64,000 nucleotides of DNA, taken from Erythroxylum novogranatense (Eukaryota; Streptophyta; Magnoliopsida; Malpighiales; Erythroxylaceae). The stretch's first letter is position 1. The number at the start of each line of letters is the position of its first letter. Position numbers and translations under genes: made by a program. The notes beneath the pieces were generated by a model. The model ran no database searches. It was not told where the DNA came from and worked only from the letters and a program-made list of their open reading frames with translations. Where the stretch lies: the NCBI GenBank assembly GCA_029891385.1, contig JAIWQS010000215.1, positions 310,001 to 374,000 of the forward strand, written 5' to 3'. This document shows, piece after piece, positions 10,973-22,128 of the stretch.

Positions 10973-11919
10973 TATGATCCTTACTTCGATGTCCAAAATT
11001 TTCATGCTATATACCATTGGAAATCTAAAAGAAATATATACAACTTTCCAGAAGGCATCTTGGCTAAAATATCTTTATATCAACCCCAAATGTATCCCTA
11101 AATTTCGAAGATGAATTTTTCCATACACGCACCAACATACCAAACCAACTCCATAACTTCATGAAAATTTTGAGACTTTTAGAGACAGAACTGAAATTCG
11201 ATGTCTTCATACAAAATGTTTCCATATCTCTCTAGTTTAATTTAAATTAAGAATCATCTCGTTTAGAGAACTAGATAAAATGTTATGGCTAAAGGACTGA
11301 AGTGTATTCAGTGCACAATCTCCAGATTTTCTAACTTTTAATATTTTACATCTTCAAAACACCAAAATTATTTCAAAACTAGTTTAACACTATAACTAAA
11401 TTTATTTCTTCCTAACTACCCAGTATTTATGAACAACCATGTAAATGTCATTTTCCATGCAGATGACAGTAATCTATCAACTTTATTTCACAAATCCCCA
11501 ACTCTAAGGGATTTCTTCACCACTTACCGTGAAGACTCCAAAATCTTCAAGCCCTAGCTCCACACATTTTACGATTTCATCGAGTACAATGACCACTTCT
11601 AGTTTTTCTCGTGGTAGACACAAATGACAAGGTAGGTTTGGTGAAGGAAAGGAAAACACGAAGTCTCTTAGAAGGTATTTGATGAAAACTCTGGTTTCAA
11701 AAGGAAGATTGGAAAAGATGTTAGTAAGGAAGGGAATTAGACAAGACTTAACTCGTCAACTCTCAAAGAATAGTAACCTACTTCTACTAGAGTACAAAGC
11801 CTAAGTGACACTTTTCACTTTCCTAATACCTAAATTCTAACTTAGTTTCTTTTGAAACTAACTCCCTCGACTGTCACCTTTACAATTCAACTCTCTCCAA
11901 AGTTTCTTTTAATTTCTTG

Positions 11920-11920
<1 letters not shown>
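10973..11920. other. Non-coding AT-rich repeat
   Basis: No gene seen. Phrases such as ATACCATTGGAAATCTAAAAG (11012-11032) recur near 23996-24010 (ATATCATTGGAAAGCTAG), again linking this stretch to the diverged LTR-like repeats. Confidence 0.4.

Positions 11921-12003
<83 letters not shown>
11921..12003. repeat. (TA)n microsatellite
   Basis: About 40 uninterrupted TA units. It could form cruciform structures and is likely length-variable. The ORF spanning it (11852-12064) is an artefact. Confidence 0.98.
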
Positions 12004-12005
<2 letters not shown>

Positions 12006-12089
12006 TCTCAATACTCCATAAATTCACCAACATATACAAGTACAATATTTCCACCAATCACTAATATTTTCCAATGTAAAATGTTGTTA

Positions 12090-12975
12090 CTCTAAAAATT
12101 CATAGATCAATCCAATTATACCTGGAATTATTCATGAATGCATGTAAAATTATTTTCATGTGCAAATTCATTCACTATTCATGTATAAGTGCATGGCTTT
12201 TTTATGCATGAGCATTGAAGTCCATCTCTAACTCTCATTAATCACTCATATTTACTATTCTAACCCTCCCACAAATAATGAGATGTTACAATGAGAGCTT
12301 CGTGTATCAGAGAAAAAGAGATGAATAAGATGAGAGTATTTCATGAAAATGAAAGACATGACAAAATGAAGATGGCCTTTCCATAGATGTGAATAAATGT
12401 GGGTTAAAAAGCTTGGTAAGTGTCATGACACATGTCACAACACTTACCATATAAAATAAATGCTAATGCCTTTCACCTATGCTACTATATAACTCTTAAT
12501 AATCAATCCATTTGTCTCCCAAATTTCTACTTTAATTGTCTCCAAATTCTCAATATCATTTTCTCAATAAATCCAAAGTCATCTATGAAATTTCTTCAAT
12601 ATCATTGAATTATTATTTCTATTTTCATTCATCAATTTATTTGTCAAGTGGCATTTTTACTAGGCCAGTATACCCAACATTTTTCGAAAATTTCTCCTAA
12701 AATTCACCAAAATTTTATTCCAACTATTTATACTTCTCCAATTTGGTTTTCAATACAAATAATTCCCAATTCTCATATAATAACATTTATAATCAATTAT
12801 ACCCGAATGTCAACGAATGCATGTACAATCATTTTAATGTGCAAAATTCAAATTCACATGTGTGTATGCTAACATTACGTATGAGAGTGAAATGTAGTTT
12901 TCTTAATCTCTCTTTGATCTCACATGTATCGTATTTTTAGGCTCTAACTCTTAATATAGGAATGAGATGTTACAT
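12090..12975. repeat. Pair of diverged direct repeats ending in GAGATGTTACA
   Basis: About 12090-12290 and 12775-12975 share order and wording: AATTATACC, then GAATGCATGTA, then CATGTGCAAATTCA or similar, and both end AATGAGATGTTACA. They could be two LTR ends of a small decayed element or a diverged tandem duplication of about 690 bp. No coding sequence lies between them. Confidence 0.5.
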
Positions 12976-15423
12976 ATTTAAACTTTAACATCTAATTAGA
13001 CAAGTAAGAGTAATATTTTTCCTCTTTTGGTATTTGAAAGAGTTTATCCATAAATTTAATTGCTTGTAGAATATAGGATTTGCAAGCAAACAATTATAAG
13101 TTACAATTGAGAAAGCAAATTATAAATATACTTCCTATTGTAATGCATTCTAAAGTGTATACTATTGAGATGCCTCTTTATATTGTAGCAGCAATTATGG
13201 TTCTCTTTTATTCCCTTGCTATTATGAATAACATCCATCCATATTCAAATTTTTCGTTAATTCAATACTAACATCAGAGGGTCCCTGAAATAGGGGAATA
13301 AGTGATGAGGCCTTAGAATTTTCATATTTGCACTGTAGCATTCCAATGAATGGTGGTAGACTCCTTCAATGTTTCAGTTGTTGCAGCCTACTCATGCACT
13401 ATGCTCATGTGATAGAATTTCTCTACGGTAACTTATAATCGTAATTATCTATCCATTATAATTAACTCATTGTAACTAGTTGTAACTATCTGCTGATTTA
13501 ACATAACATGCCTGTAGTTCCTCTTTGTAACTAGTTTGAAATAAAATCTAACATTTAATGAAAGTATATCTGAGATAGATTTTTCATTACATGAAGTTCG
13601 ATAGTAGTTGAGATATAAATGGATTTGCTGTAGTTGAACAACGAAGTATGTTGTAGAAAGTTGCATTAATTTCATGGAGGCTGTAGCTAGTTATTTATTT
13701 ATTATTTTTATTTATTACTCACAACTGCCCACTGTCTATTGTTCACCTATAAAATGGAACAATTTAACACAATTGTTATTTGTTAGTCTTTAGTACTTGT
13801 TTTTTTTTCAGTCATCACGTTCTTCAGAAGTGTGGTGATCTAAGTGCTATTTTGGGGATTTGCAAATTAGATAATTCTTCCTTTTCAATGATGTATAAAG
13901 TTTGATTCCCTTAATTGAATATCTTGATGGTTTCATATCTTATGTCTGATCAGATTTTGTATCTTTATGTACAGTTCAATTCTCTTTTTTGAAAGGCCTT
14001 ATGTTCTAAAAATTGAATTTAAAGGCCTATTTTCATATAAAGATCACTCTGAAATAGGTGAGAGTTCTTTTTATATTCTGACAATTGTATACTAGTTTTT
14101 TTTGTATGCATTGGACTACAAGTTTTTGTAAATTTTGAAGTTATATGGTCCACATCAGAACAGCACAATGTCTCCATTATTTATGTTAGGTAAGAAGAAC
14201 AAACTTATATCTCTCCATAACTTGGCCACAAATAGTGGTGACTGGTTATGGCAATGGCATGTGATCATGGAAGCTAAGACCGATAATCTGATAACACATC
14301 AAATGACTCTTACTATTTCTATAGTATAGTATAGTACCAATGGTTTTTGTTAGCACAAAGTTAGTCCCATTTGTACCCTAAGCCATTAAACATCGTTAGT
14401 GATTTACTATGTGTGGTAGCATTCAACAGATAGGAGCCTTATAAATTGTTTCATCAGATATTCAATGCTAAATTGTTTTTATTAATCATTTGTCAATGTT
14501 GTTGTCTTTAATCAGTTATAATTGATCATCTAATGATTAGTTTAGTGCTATTGTTTTTCAAGAATTATGTCTTATTATTCTTATAAGAGTGACATAACTT
14601 GCTATATTTTGTGGCCTATTTTTGATAGAGTGGGGATCGAAAGAAGAAATAAAAAGTAAAGAAGAAAAAAAGGGCTTATGTGTAATAGTTTTATAATTTC
14701 TGTAATCATAACCCTTCTTTATAAATTTATGTTTTTAAATGCTATAAAATATATGTTTGTTTATATTGATCATTTTCGATATTATTTATTATTGATTTTT
14801 TCTTAAATCCTTCTAGTATTTATAAATTATTTGCTTAATGTGTGACATGTACATGTGAGTAGATGATGGGGGTTTGATAGAGGGTCAAATCAATAACATC
14901 TAAAAGGAAAATGTTGGAGGCTATTTTAATGGAGTTTAGGTTGCTAACAAAATATAAATTTATGACCTAACATAGCTAGACTATGTATTAAAAATACCTA
15001 TACTCCACTTTCTAAACTGTCATTATCGCACAACATGCATGGATTTTTTATTTGCTTCTTAGCTCTTAAGATTTATAACAAATATACACGACCCTTATCA
15101 TTTATTCTTTTTTAATAGCTTTTACTAAAATTTATCTTTTATTGTTTCAACAAAGACATTTCTTCCTGTGAGCCATGTTGTAAGTAATTATTCATATATA
15201 TAAAAACATGCTTCATTCTACTACACTCTACAACCTATATCTAACCTCAGTAGCATTCACCGAAAATCAATATTCTAATATATAAACAAACAGTAATTTA
15301 AAAGAAAATAGGTAATATTTTTATTTTAATGCACTAATATTTTTATTTTAACGCACACTCATGTTTTTGAAATGCTATTTTGAACTTGTCAAATTTAGTG
15401 AACAAAAAGTATCATTATTTTTA
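12976..15423. other. Unassigned AT-rich intergenic DNA
   Basis: I recognise no gene, RNA or element here. Short ORFs (for example 13080-13271 and 14135-14329) have no motif I can name. This is the least repeat-like part of the window and could be low-copy DNA or intronic debris. Confidence 0.5.
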
Positions 15424-16012
15424 TAAAGGCCTTGTTAATTTAGAACTCTCTTATCATTTCACTTTGAAGCCTAACTTGCAACCATTTTGTTTTATCCTAA
15501 GTCTCTCTTTTCTCTCTTTTTATTTTCTCTAACTTGCAATCATTTTGTTTTATCCCTAACTCCCTAACTTGCAACCAACCATTTTATTTTATCCTTAACT
15601 CTCTCATTTTTATTTTCATGTTTTATCCCTAACTCTCTCTTTTTATTTTCATGTTTTCTTTTCTAATATTATTTAATTGTTCTTTTGTTACTAAAAGAAG
15701 TATAATTTTCATAAATTAATATATATATAAATAGTAATTTAATAAAATTTTAATAATATAATAATTTAAATAAAAAATATATTACAATTTATATAATTTT
15801 AAATAATATTCACATTTTAATTCTATTACTCATTTTAAATTAAGAGATACAATAATTTTAAATTAAGTAATTAATAAAATATTATGATGATAAAAGTAAT
15901 TATATATTTATTTTGTTGAACTAGTCTAATTCAAGCTAGTAAAACTAATTATAGTGAAATCAATTGCAAATTGATTAACTAGCATGTAATATTTTTTATC
16001 TTATATGATTAG
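15424..16012 (+). mobile_element. Candidate 5' end of PIF/Harbinger transposon
   Basis: TAA followed by AGGCCTTGTTAATTTAG at 15427 resembles Tourist/PIF termini (GGCCTTGTT...) with a TAA target duplication. It lies about 590 bp upstream of the ORF1 start at 16013. Three imperfect direct repeats of TAACTTGCAACCATTTTGTT follow at about 15471-15590. The matching right terminus is not present, because the right end is truncated at about 38250, so this boundary is tentative. Confidence 0.35.
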
Positions 16013-16335
16013 ATGGCATCATCCCAAAAAGGCAACAAAGGAGGAAGCTAAGGGGGGAATGATATAGGTAGGATTCATTGGCGAAAAAACTCTTCTTATC
16101 TTTTATGACATTTGTAACCAATATATTGAAAAGAGTAAGGGAAAATGTGGTGGTGTTATTGGTCAAAGGTTACCATAGAAGAAGGTGGAGGAAGAATTTC
16201 ACAAAGCAATCAACTTACTATGGGATAAAACAAAGCTTAAAAATAAGTTTGATTGGATGAGAACTAGATGGAGTCTTTGAAAATAGTTGAAAGGGAAAGA
16301 AACAGGATTAGGATGAGATTATAACAAAGGAACAA
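16013..16335 (+). pseudogene. Harbinger ORF1 (Myb/SANT-like), 5' part
   Basis: N-terminal part of the Myb/SANT-like DNA-binding partner protein that PIF/Harbinger elements encode beside the transposase. The ATG at 16013 gives MASSQKGNKGGS, then a stop. In the next frames I read LIFYDICNQYIEKSKGK and KLKNKFDWMRTRW, the family's 'F..I....I..G....' and 'LKNKWD..K..W..W' blocks, then ETGLGWD with the Trp codon changed to a stop. The ORF stops abruptly in the next motif (KGT) where copia E3 inserted; it resumes at 20505. In related elements this protein binds the transposase and helps bring it to the transposon ends. Several stops and frameshifts make it dead. Confidence 0.72.
16331..16335. repeat. 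Target-site duplication of copia E3, left (AACAA)
   Basis: AACAA here and AAAAA at 20505-20509 (one mismatch) flank E3. Removing E3 and one copy rejoins ORF1 in frame across the motif KGT|IVACEELW. Confidence 0.75.
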
Positions 16336-16553
16336 TATTGGACCAATGGTAGTTGACAAATTAAATCCTTTTATGTTTTGATATAATAAAATGTATAGAA
16401 TTGGTTAAGAAATTATTTCAGGTGTTTTGGATTGAAATAAATCAAGACAGCATTATAAATCATGGTGAAATCAAGAAGGAAATAATCTTCAACATGCTAG
16501 AGACAATTAAACATGAAGATTATGGAAAGGTCTAATTAAATATATCCGTTGGT
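16336..16553 (+). repeat. E3 5' LTR fragment
   Basis: Aligns almost base for base with 19433-19648 of the E3 3' LTR (GACCAATGGT..TTGACAAATTAAATCC, then CATGCTAGAGACAATTAAAC). The terminal TG is mutated to TA. It stops after ATATCCGTTGG, where the 3' LTR continues with AGTCAGCACAAG. Confidence 0.9.
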
Positions 16554-16682
16554 GTTTGACCCCACACTTGGGCTAGCATTTCCCACCCAGCGTGTGTTTG
16601 GGGGTTATACCGCGACATCCAACACAAATCAGTATTGTCCTCTTTGGTGGGAATCGAACACCCAACCTCAAGGTTTTGTTGC
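16554..16682 (-). mobile_element. SINE-like fragment at E3 deletion junction
   Basis: GC-richer stretch unlike either neighbour. On the minus strand it contains GGTGTTCGATTCCCACC, which resembles a tRNA B box (GGTTCGANNCC), as in tRNA-derived SINEs. It could equally be a fragment of another repeat used as filler during repair. No A box or poly(A) tail was found. Confidence 0.4.
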
Positions 16683-16689
16683 TTTCACT

Positions 16690-18551
16690 ATCTAGTAAGG
16701 CATTTAGAGTCTATAATAATAGAACTAAGTGTGTTGAAGAAAATCTTCATGTTAAATTCGATGATATGATTTTACCCCCGAGAAAGGTTTGTTTTGATGA
16801 TGATGCAGGAAATTTAGGAAATGGAGTTGAAGAAATTGGATCCAAGATTGAAGAAATGAAATTAGATGAAGAAGACCATGTACCTAACATCAAAGCATGG
16901 GCAAAAGCAAAGAACCATCCTATGGAGCAAGTAATTTATAGCTTGAATGAAGGTTTAAGAACTAGGAGGAATGTCTATGAGCATATGAGCAACTCAGCTT
17001 TCATCTCATTAGTGGAACCCAAGAATATAAATGAGGCTTTTGAAGTTGAAAATTGGCTATTAGCTATGCAAGAAGAGCTTAATCAATTCGAGAGGAATAA
17101 TGTATGGGATTTGGTAGCTCCACCAAAGGACAAGACTATTATTGGAGTCAAGTGGGTAAATAGGATAAAATATGACGAGAATGGTGTAGCAATCAAGAAT
17201 AAATCAAGGTTAGTAGCTCAAGGATTTTATCAAGAAGAAGGCCTTGATTATAATGAGACATATGCTCCTGTGGCTCGATTGGAGGCAATCAGACTATTAT
17301 GTGCTTTTGCATCGCATAAGAGGATCAAATTAATCAAATGGATGTCAAAAGTGAATTTCTAAATGGCTACATTCAAAAGGAGGTTTATGTCAAATAGTCA
17401 CCGGGTTTTGAAGATCATGAACATTTGGATTATGTCTACAAGCTCAAGAAAGCACTTTATGGGTTAAAGCAAGCACCTAGAGCATGGTATGAAAGGATAA
17501 GTACTTTTCTAACTCAAAATGGTTATATTAGTGGTAAGATTGATAATACTTTGTTTATTAAATATGTTGATCAATATATGCTAATTTGTCAAATATATGT
17601 TGATGATATTGTTTTTGGTGCTACTAATGAATTTTTGTGCAAAGAATTTAGTGATCTCATGCAAAGAGAATTTGAAATGAGCATGATGGGAGAACTCAAG
17701 TTCTTTCTTGGGTTGCAAATCAAGCAAGACAAAAATGACATCTTCATTCACCAATAAAAATATACCAAAGAGCTTTTTAAGAAGTTCAAAATAGAAGGAT
17801 GCAAAGTAGCAGCAACACCAATGGCAACAAATTTGGTCCTAGAAAAATCTGAACATGAAGAAGATGTTGATCAAAAACTTTATAGAGGTACGATCGACTC
17901 TCTTTTATATTTAACTACTTCTAGACCAGATATTATGTTTGCTACATGTCTTTGTGCTAGATTTTGAATCTTGTCCCCAAAATTTCTCATTTGAGTTCTT
18001 GCAAAAGAATTTTTAGATATCTGAGTAGAACTGTTAATCATGGTTTATGGTATCCTAGTTGTGAATCTTTTGATTTGTATGCTTATAGTGATGATGATCA
18101 TGGTGGCTGTATGGTAGATAGAAAAGGCACTAATGGCTTATGTCATTTCTTAGGATCATCTTTGATCTCGTGGGCTAGTAAAAAGCAAGTTAGTATAGCT
18201 ATTTCCACTACTGAATCTGAAAATGTAGCAGCTAGAGGTGCATATGCCCAAGTTCTTTGGATTAAACATCAATTGCTTGACTATGGTATTGTGGTTAAAA
18301 ATATTCCAATTTATTGTGATAATACCAGTGTAATTTGTTTGAGTAAAGATCCAATTTTGCATAGCAGAACAAAGCATATAGAAATTAGACATCATTTTAT
18401 ACGTGATCATTGCTTGAAAGGTGACATTTGTTTAAAGCATGTTTCTACCAGTGACCAATTAGCTGATATATTTAATAAACCCCTCAAGGAAGATTTGTTT
18501 GTGAACATAAAATTGAGGCTTGGTATGTGTGATTTGAATTCTATTGGTTGA
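16690..18551 (+). pseudogene. copia reverse transcriptase-RNase H (E3)
   Basis: C-terminal half of a SIRE-like copia Pol. In order: the end of integrase (SKAFRVYNNRT), the RT start (WLLAMQEELNQFERNNVWDL, then RLVAQGFYQEEGLDYNETYA), QMDVKS after a frameshift near 17335, a TAG near 17397, KALYGLKQAPRAWYE, the catalytic YVDDI box (about 17596), a TAA at 17755, then TSRPDIMFATCL. After a further frameshift near 17965 the RNase H domain reads to 18551 (TTESENVAARGA, YCDNTSVICLSKDPI, HSRTKHIEIRHHF, DQLADIFNKPL). These domains copy RNA to DNA and remove the template. At least two stops and two frameshifts disable it, but catalytic motifs are recognisable. Confidence 0.9.
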
Positions 18552-18689
18552 TTGATTTTTTATGCATACATTAGCACAACAAAATGGTCAAATATTAGGC
18601 AAATATTCAATTCCATATGAGAATACATCATCATGATCTACACTTTGGCTAAAATGTGATTTATTTGGAGTTTAGCTTCATTCCAGTTG

Positions 18690-18910
18690 ACTAATTGGAG
18701 TTTAAGTCGACTGAAGTTAAGGAATTACTCGAGTTATTCTGTTGCCTGTTGCACACATTACAGTTATAGTCGACTAATAGTCTTCAACTAGTCGACTAAT
18801 TAATCTATTTTTCAAAACCAGTAGATTAATTATACATGACCAGTCGACTAGTTTATGTCAGGCAACCCCCACTCTTCCTTTTATTTTTATTAGTCGACTA
18901 ACCCCCTTAC
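18690..18910. repeat. GTCGACTA motif cluster in E3 spacer
   Basis: Several AGTCGACTA/TAGTCGACT motifs just after the RNase H stop, matching those at the same place in E2 (47090-47420). The motif differs from E1's (AAGTCGACTTGT) only in its flanks. Confidence 0.8.
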
Positions 18911-19418
18911 CATTCGACTATAAGTCATCTGAGTCTTCTTTAAAAATCACTTTTTGCTCAAATCTCCAAAAACACATTCTCTTCTACCTTTGAGATTTCT
19001 TCATGATGATGTTTCTCCACCTTGATGGTTTTTGTATCTAGCCTAGACCGACATTTCATATTGTTTTCATATTGTTGGGTTGCTACTTGAGCCTATTTGT
19101 GTTTGATGGCTTGTTCCCTTGTTAATGTGATTGTGATTTTGTTTATATTAATTGTTTTATTATGACAAAAGGGGAGTAAAATTGATATTGGATATTCTTT
19201 AGTTACTTGATTAAGGGGAGTATGTTAAATTGTCTTTGATTTGAGTCTATCTTGATATCAAATTACTTGTATAAAATTGATCTTACAAGGTTATTTGAAT
19301 TCAATGATTTATATGATTAAGGGGGAGACAATCTAACCAAAAAGATAAGGCATAAAACCTTGATCAATGTTTCTTTATTTTCACTTCTTAAACAATTTCT
19401 AAATGTTTTGTCATTATC
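18911..19418 (+). other. E3 3' untranslated spacer, extra ORF absent
   Basis: Runs from the end of the motif cluster to the polypurine tract. The segment next to the tract (ATTATGACAAAAGGGGAG at about 19157) matches E2 at 49097. The extra ORF that fills about 1.3 kb in E1 and E2 is missing, so E3 lost or never had it. Confidence 0.65.
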
Positions 19419-19432
19419 AAAAAGGGGGAGAT
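19419..19432 (+). other. E3 polypurine tract
   Basis: AAAAAGGGGGAGAT immediately before the 3' LTR start TGTTGGACC. Confidence 0.9.
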
Positions 19433-20504
19433 TGTTGGACCAATGGTGGTTGACAAATTAAATCCTTTTATGTTTTGATAATAATAAAATGTATAGAATT
19501 GGTTAAGAAATTATTTCAGGTGTTTTGGATTGAAATAAATCAAGACAACATTATAAATCATGGTGAAATCAATAAGGAAATAATCTTCAACATGCTAGAG
19601 ACAATTAAACATGAAGATTATGGGAAGATATGATTAAATATATCCGTTGGAGTCAGCACAAGTCGACTATCATATCATAAGTCGACTAATAAATTAAGAT
19701 TCATCAGATGGGGCTTGAAACAACTCGACTTAAATATTACAAATCGACTACAAATCAGTCAGATAGCTGCACTAGTCGACTATCATAGCACTAGTTGACT
19801 GATCGAAGAGCGAAGTTGAAGCCTGTAGTGAAAAATGTTAATACTAGTAGACTATAACAACACGACTAGTCGACTATCAGGTGTAGCTGAACAAAATCTG
19901 ATGAGTCAATCGACTACAAATGGAAATGAAGAAATCAAGCAATGTCTATTAGCAATCAAGCAACGGCTAGTAGACTTCTCCAATGGCTACAATCATCCTA
20001 GAGTCTACAAATAAATTGAGGAACATCAAGGGATCGGTAGTCCAAATCAAAGCATACTATTATTGTTCCATCAATTTGCTCTCATTCTACTATTAGATTG
20101 GTCTTAATTCCATACATCTGTATTGAGAGTTATTATTTTCAATTTTCGATCATTGTTATTGTGAGTTGAGTGATTAGAGAAAAATCACTTATGAGGTAGG
20201 ATTTGTGCCGTAAGACAAATCGATTGTAACGGTAGCTTGTGCTGGAAATCAAGAGGTGTTGTAAAGGTTCACACTGAACTAAAAAGTGTGCAGTAAAGTG
20301 ATTTGCCAAATCCTAAGTGGGAGCTTAGGTAGAGGACATAGGTCTTAGCACCGAATCTCTATAAAAATAGTGTTTGCTCTTCTTCCCTACTATTTGCATT
20401 TAAATTTGTTTAAATTGTTTTTTGTGAATTAACTTTTGATTTTTTGTAGAACTTTATGAAAAAGTTTAAAGATCTATTCAACCCCCCCTTCTAGATTGTT
20501 TACA
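19433..20504 (+). repeat. E3 3' LTR
   Basis: TGTTGGACCAATGG to TTTACA, 1072 bp. Contains a GTCGACTA array at about 19660-19920, a TATA-like CTCTATAAAAATAG at about 20357-20370, and the family's conserved ATCTATTCAACCCCCCCTTC next to the 3' end. Confidence 0.93.
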
Positions 20505-21376
20505 AAAAATTGTTGCTTGCGAGGAGTTGTGGACTTTGAAGATTAAGGTTATTCCTTTTCCCCAATTTAAATTATTTTTCTTTACTCTAATGCTAAATAG
20601 TTAGTTAAATATAAGTTATTTAATTTTTGTGGGATGACATCAATTTTAAAACATTTAAAGAGGAAGGGCTTAAACTTGAGCTTAAGTGTAAGTTAGATTA
20701 ACTTTTTGGAAGTTTGGCCCAAGGAGAGACTACATTTTGTCCTGTGGCTGACCCTCTACAAGGACACCGAGAAGTTAAGGAAGTATATACTCCTTCTCTA
20801 CCTAATAGTTATAATGTTCATCATCAATTGTCATGCTATCACGATCATGAGAATATAGATGAGACTAGTGGTCTAAACAATTGGAAAGAAGTGTAGAGAG
20901 AATCTACCCCAACCCCTCAAGCTACACATGATGAAGGGAGTGAGAGAAGAAGATGCAAAAGGGTTTTGGAGAGTGATAGTTTACAAAGTAATAAGAGTGA
21001 AGAACTGATTTCGTTAAAAGGGTAGGAAGGTCTGCAGCAATATATGAGAGGCTTGACAATATAATGCAATTGATTCAAGAGAGACAGAGAGCAACAATGG
21101 AGATGAATAGATCCATTACGAAAAATTTGTACACAATAAATATTAGTGCATCACAAAGTACTGGTGCTGGTGTGTCACATCATGATGTTACAAATGCTTT
21201 GGGAAAAATATGTACTTTGCCTAGTTTAGAGATTGGTACTTCTGAAATTTACTTTGCTTGCATGTTGATTGAAGATCCGCAAAGAAAGTCTATTTTTTAT
21301 TGGTTTACCAAATGATACAAAGAGGGTTGAATACCTAAAGTTTATGTATGAGTATGAAAAACATAAAAAGCATTAA
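20505..21376 (+). pseudogene. Harbinger ORF1 (Myb/SANT-like), 3' part
   Basis: Continues ORF1 after E3. Readable blocks are ACEELWTLKIKVIP (the family's 'sDEWWe.Kik..P'), FKEEGLKLELKCKLD and LFGSLAQGETTF, matching the usual tail of Myb/SANT-like domains in Harbinger ORF1 proteins. A variable linker follows (20714-20896), then 21064-21315 with LIQERQRATMEMNRS and, after a frameshift near 21290, LPNDTKRVEYLKFMYEYE, ending at a TAA at 21374-21376. It is broken by several stops and frameshifts. The transposase ORF begins 233 bp downstream on the same strand, the normal order for PIF/Harbinger. Confidence 0.72.
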
Positions 21377-21609
21377 ACATTGTTTCTATCTATCCATTAC
21401 TATATTTAGTTTACTATTTTTTTATCTATGCACTTATGTTGACACAATGATTTTAAGACATTATGAATTTGGTTATCTTATTTTATTATATTATGTTATC
21501 TTGTTGGTAATTTATAATTTTATTATGTGTTATATTATTATTTCTTTATATTTAGACATATAAGTGTCTTGTTTATTTACAATATAGTTTTACTTATTGA
21601 TCTTTAGGT

Positions 21610-22128
21610 ATGGATGATAATGTTATGCAAATTATGCAACTTCTGCAAATGAAACAATTTTTGGACGATGAGATTGAGTTTTGGAATTCGATGGCTTATG
21701 TAGTGGGTCATATTTGGGATTCGATGGCTTGTGTAGTGAGTCACATGAGTGTGTATTTTTTAACCATATATACAAGGAACCATGTATGGCTTCCTATCAA
21801 ATAGGAGAACTATGGATGAATGAATTATTGAATGGTCATAAAAAAGGTGTTTTAATACATTTAGGATGAATCAAAATACATTTCGTCAATTATCTATGAT
21901 CTTGGAAAATAATTACGGTTTGAGACCTTTGGATATGATGTCTATTTTGGAGAAAGTCAATTTATTTATGTATGTCCTAATTAAAGGTTCCTCTAATAGA
22001 AATACTCAAGAGCGTTTTAAATATTATGGTGAAACTGTGAGTAGAGTTTCTAAAGAAGTTTTGATTGCTATAGAAGGATTTTCAAGGGATATACTCATAC
22101 CAAAATATCCCGAATTCGAGGACATTTT
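21610..22128 (+). pseudogene. PIF/Harbinger transposase, 5' part
   Basis: N-terminal part of a DDE_Tnp_4-type (HARBI1-like) transposase. The ATG at 21610 follows TCTTTAGGT, possibly an intron end. Blocks seen are LLQMKQFLDDEIEFWNSMA, then after a frameshift EPCMASYQIGELWMNELLNG, and at 21866-22123 FRQLSMILENNYGLRP, SSNRNTQERFKYYGETVSR and IPKYPEFEDI. This is the helix-turn-helix and pre-catalytic region. A 36-bp tandem duplication (TTCGATGGCTT, about 21688 and 21719) disturbs the N-terminus. The frame ends at 22123 where the inverted-LTR-like element inserted and resumes at 37536. Confidence 0.85.
22124..22128. repeat. Target-site duplication of inverted-end element, left (ATTTT)
   Basis: ATTTT here and ATTCT at 37536-37540, one mismatch. 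Keeping only ATTCT gives GAG GAC ATT CTA CCA CAA, restoring the transposase block EDILPQIA in frame. Confidence 0.85.

Larger units (their letters stand above)
16336..20504 (+). mobile_element. Copia LTR retrotransposon E3, 5'-deleted
   Basis: Same family as E1 and E2. It retains only about 218 bp of the 5' LTR, then a short unrelated filler, the RT-RNase H half of pol, a GTCGAC-rich spacer, the polypurine tract and a full 3' LTR. Primer-binding site, gag, protease and integrase are gone, and the extra 3' ORF present in E1 and E2 is also missing. Because both outer ends and the target duplication remain, the loss was internal. Confidence 0.88.

Noticed and set aside
10559..11101. 180-residue ORF, Ser/Phe/Leu-rich
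   Set aside because: Produced by the 30-bp minisatellite; a second frame is open as well and no domain is visible.
11852..12064. ORF with a Tyr-Ile repeat
   Set aside because: Translation of the (TA)n tract.
14135..14329. Possible host exon (GDWLWQWHVIMEAKTDN)
   Set aside because: No family recognised, no consistent splice context or neighbouring exon found.
16554..16682. tRNA gene
   Set aside because: Only a B-box-like string is present; no cloverleaf, A box or anticodon arm.
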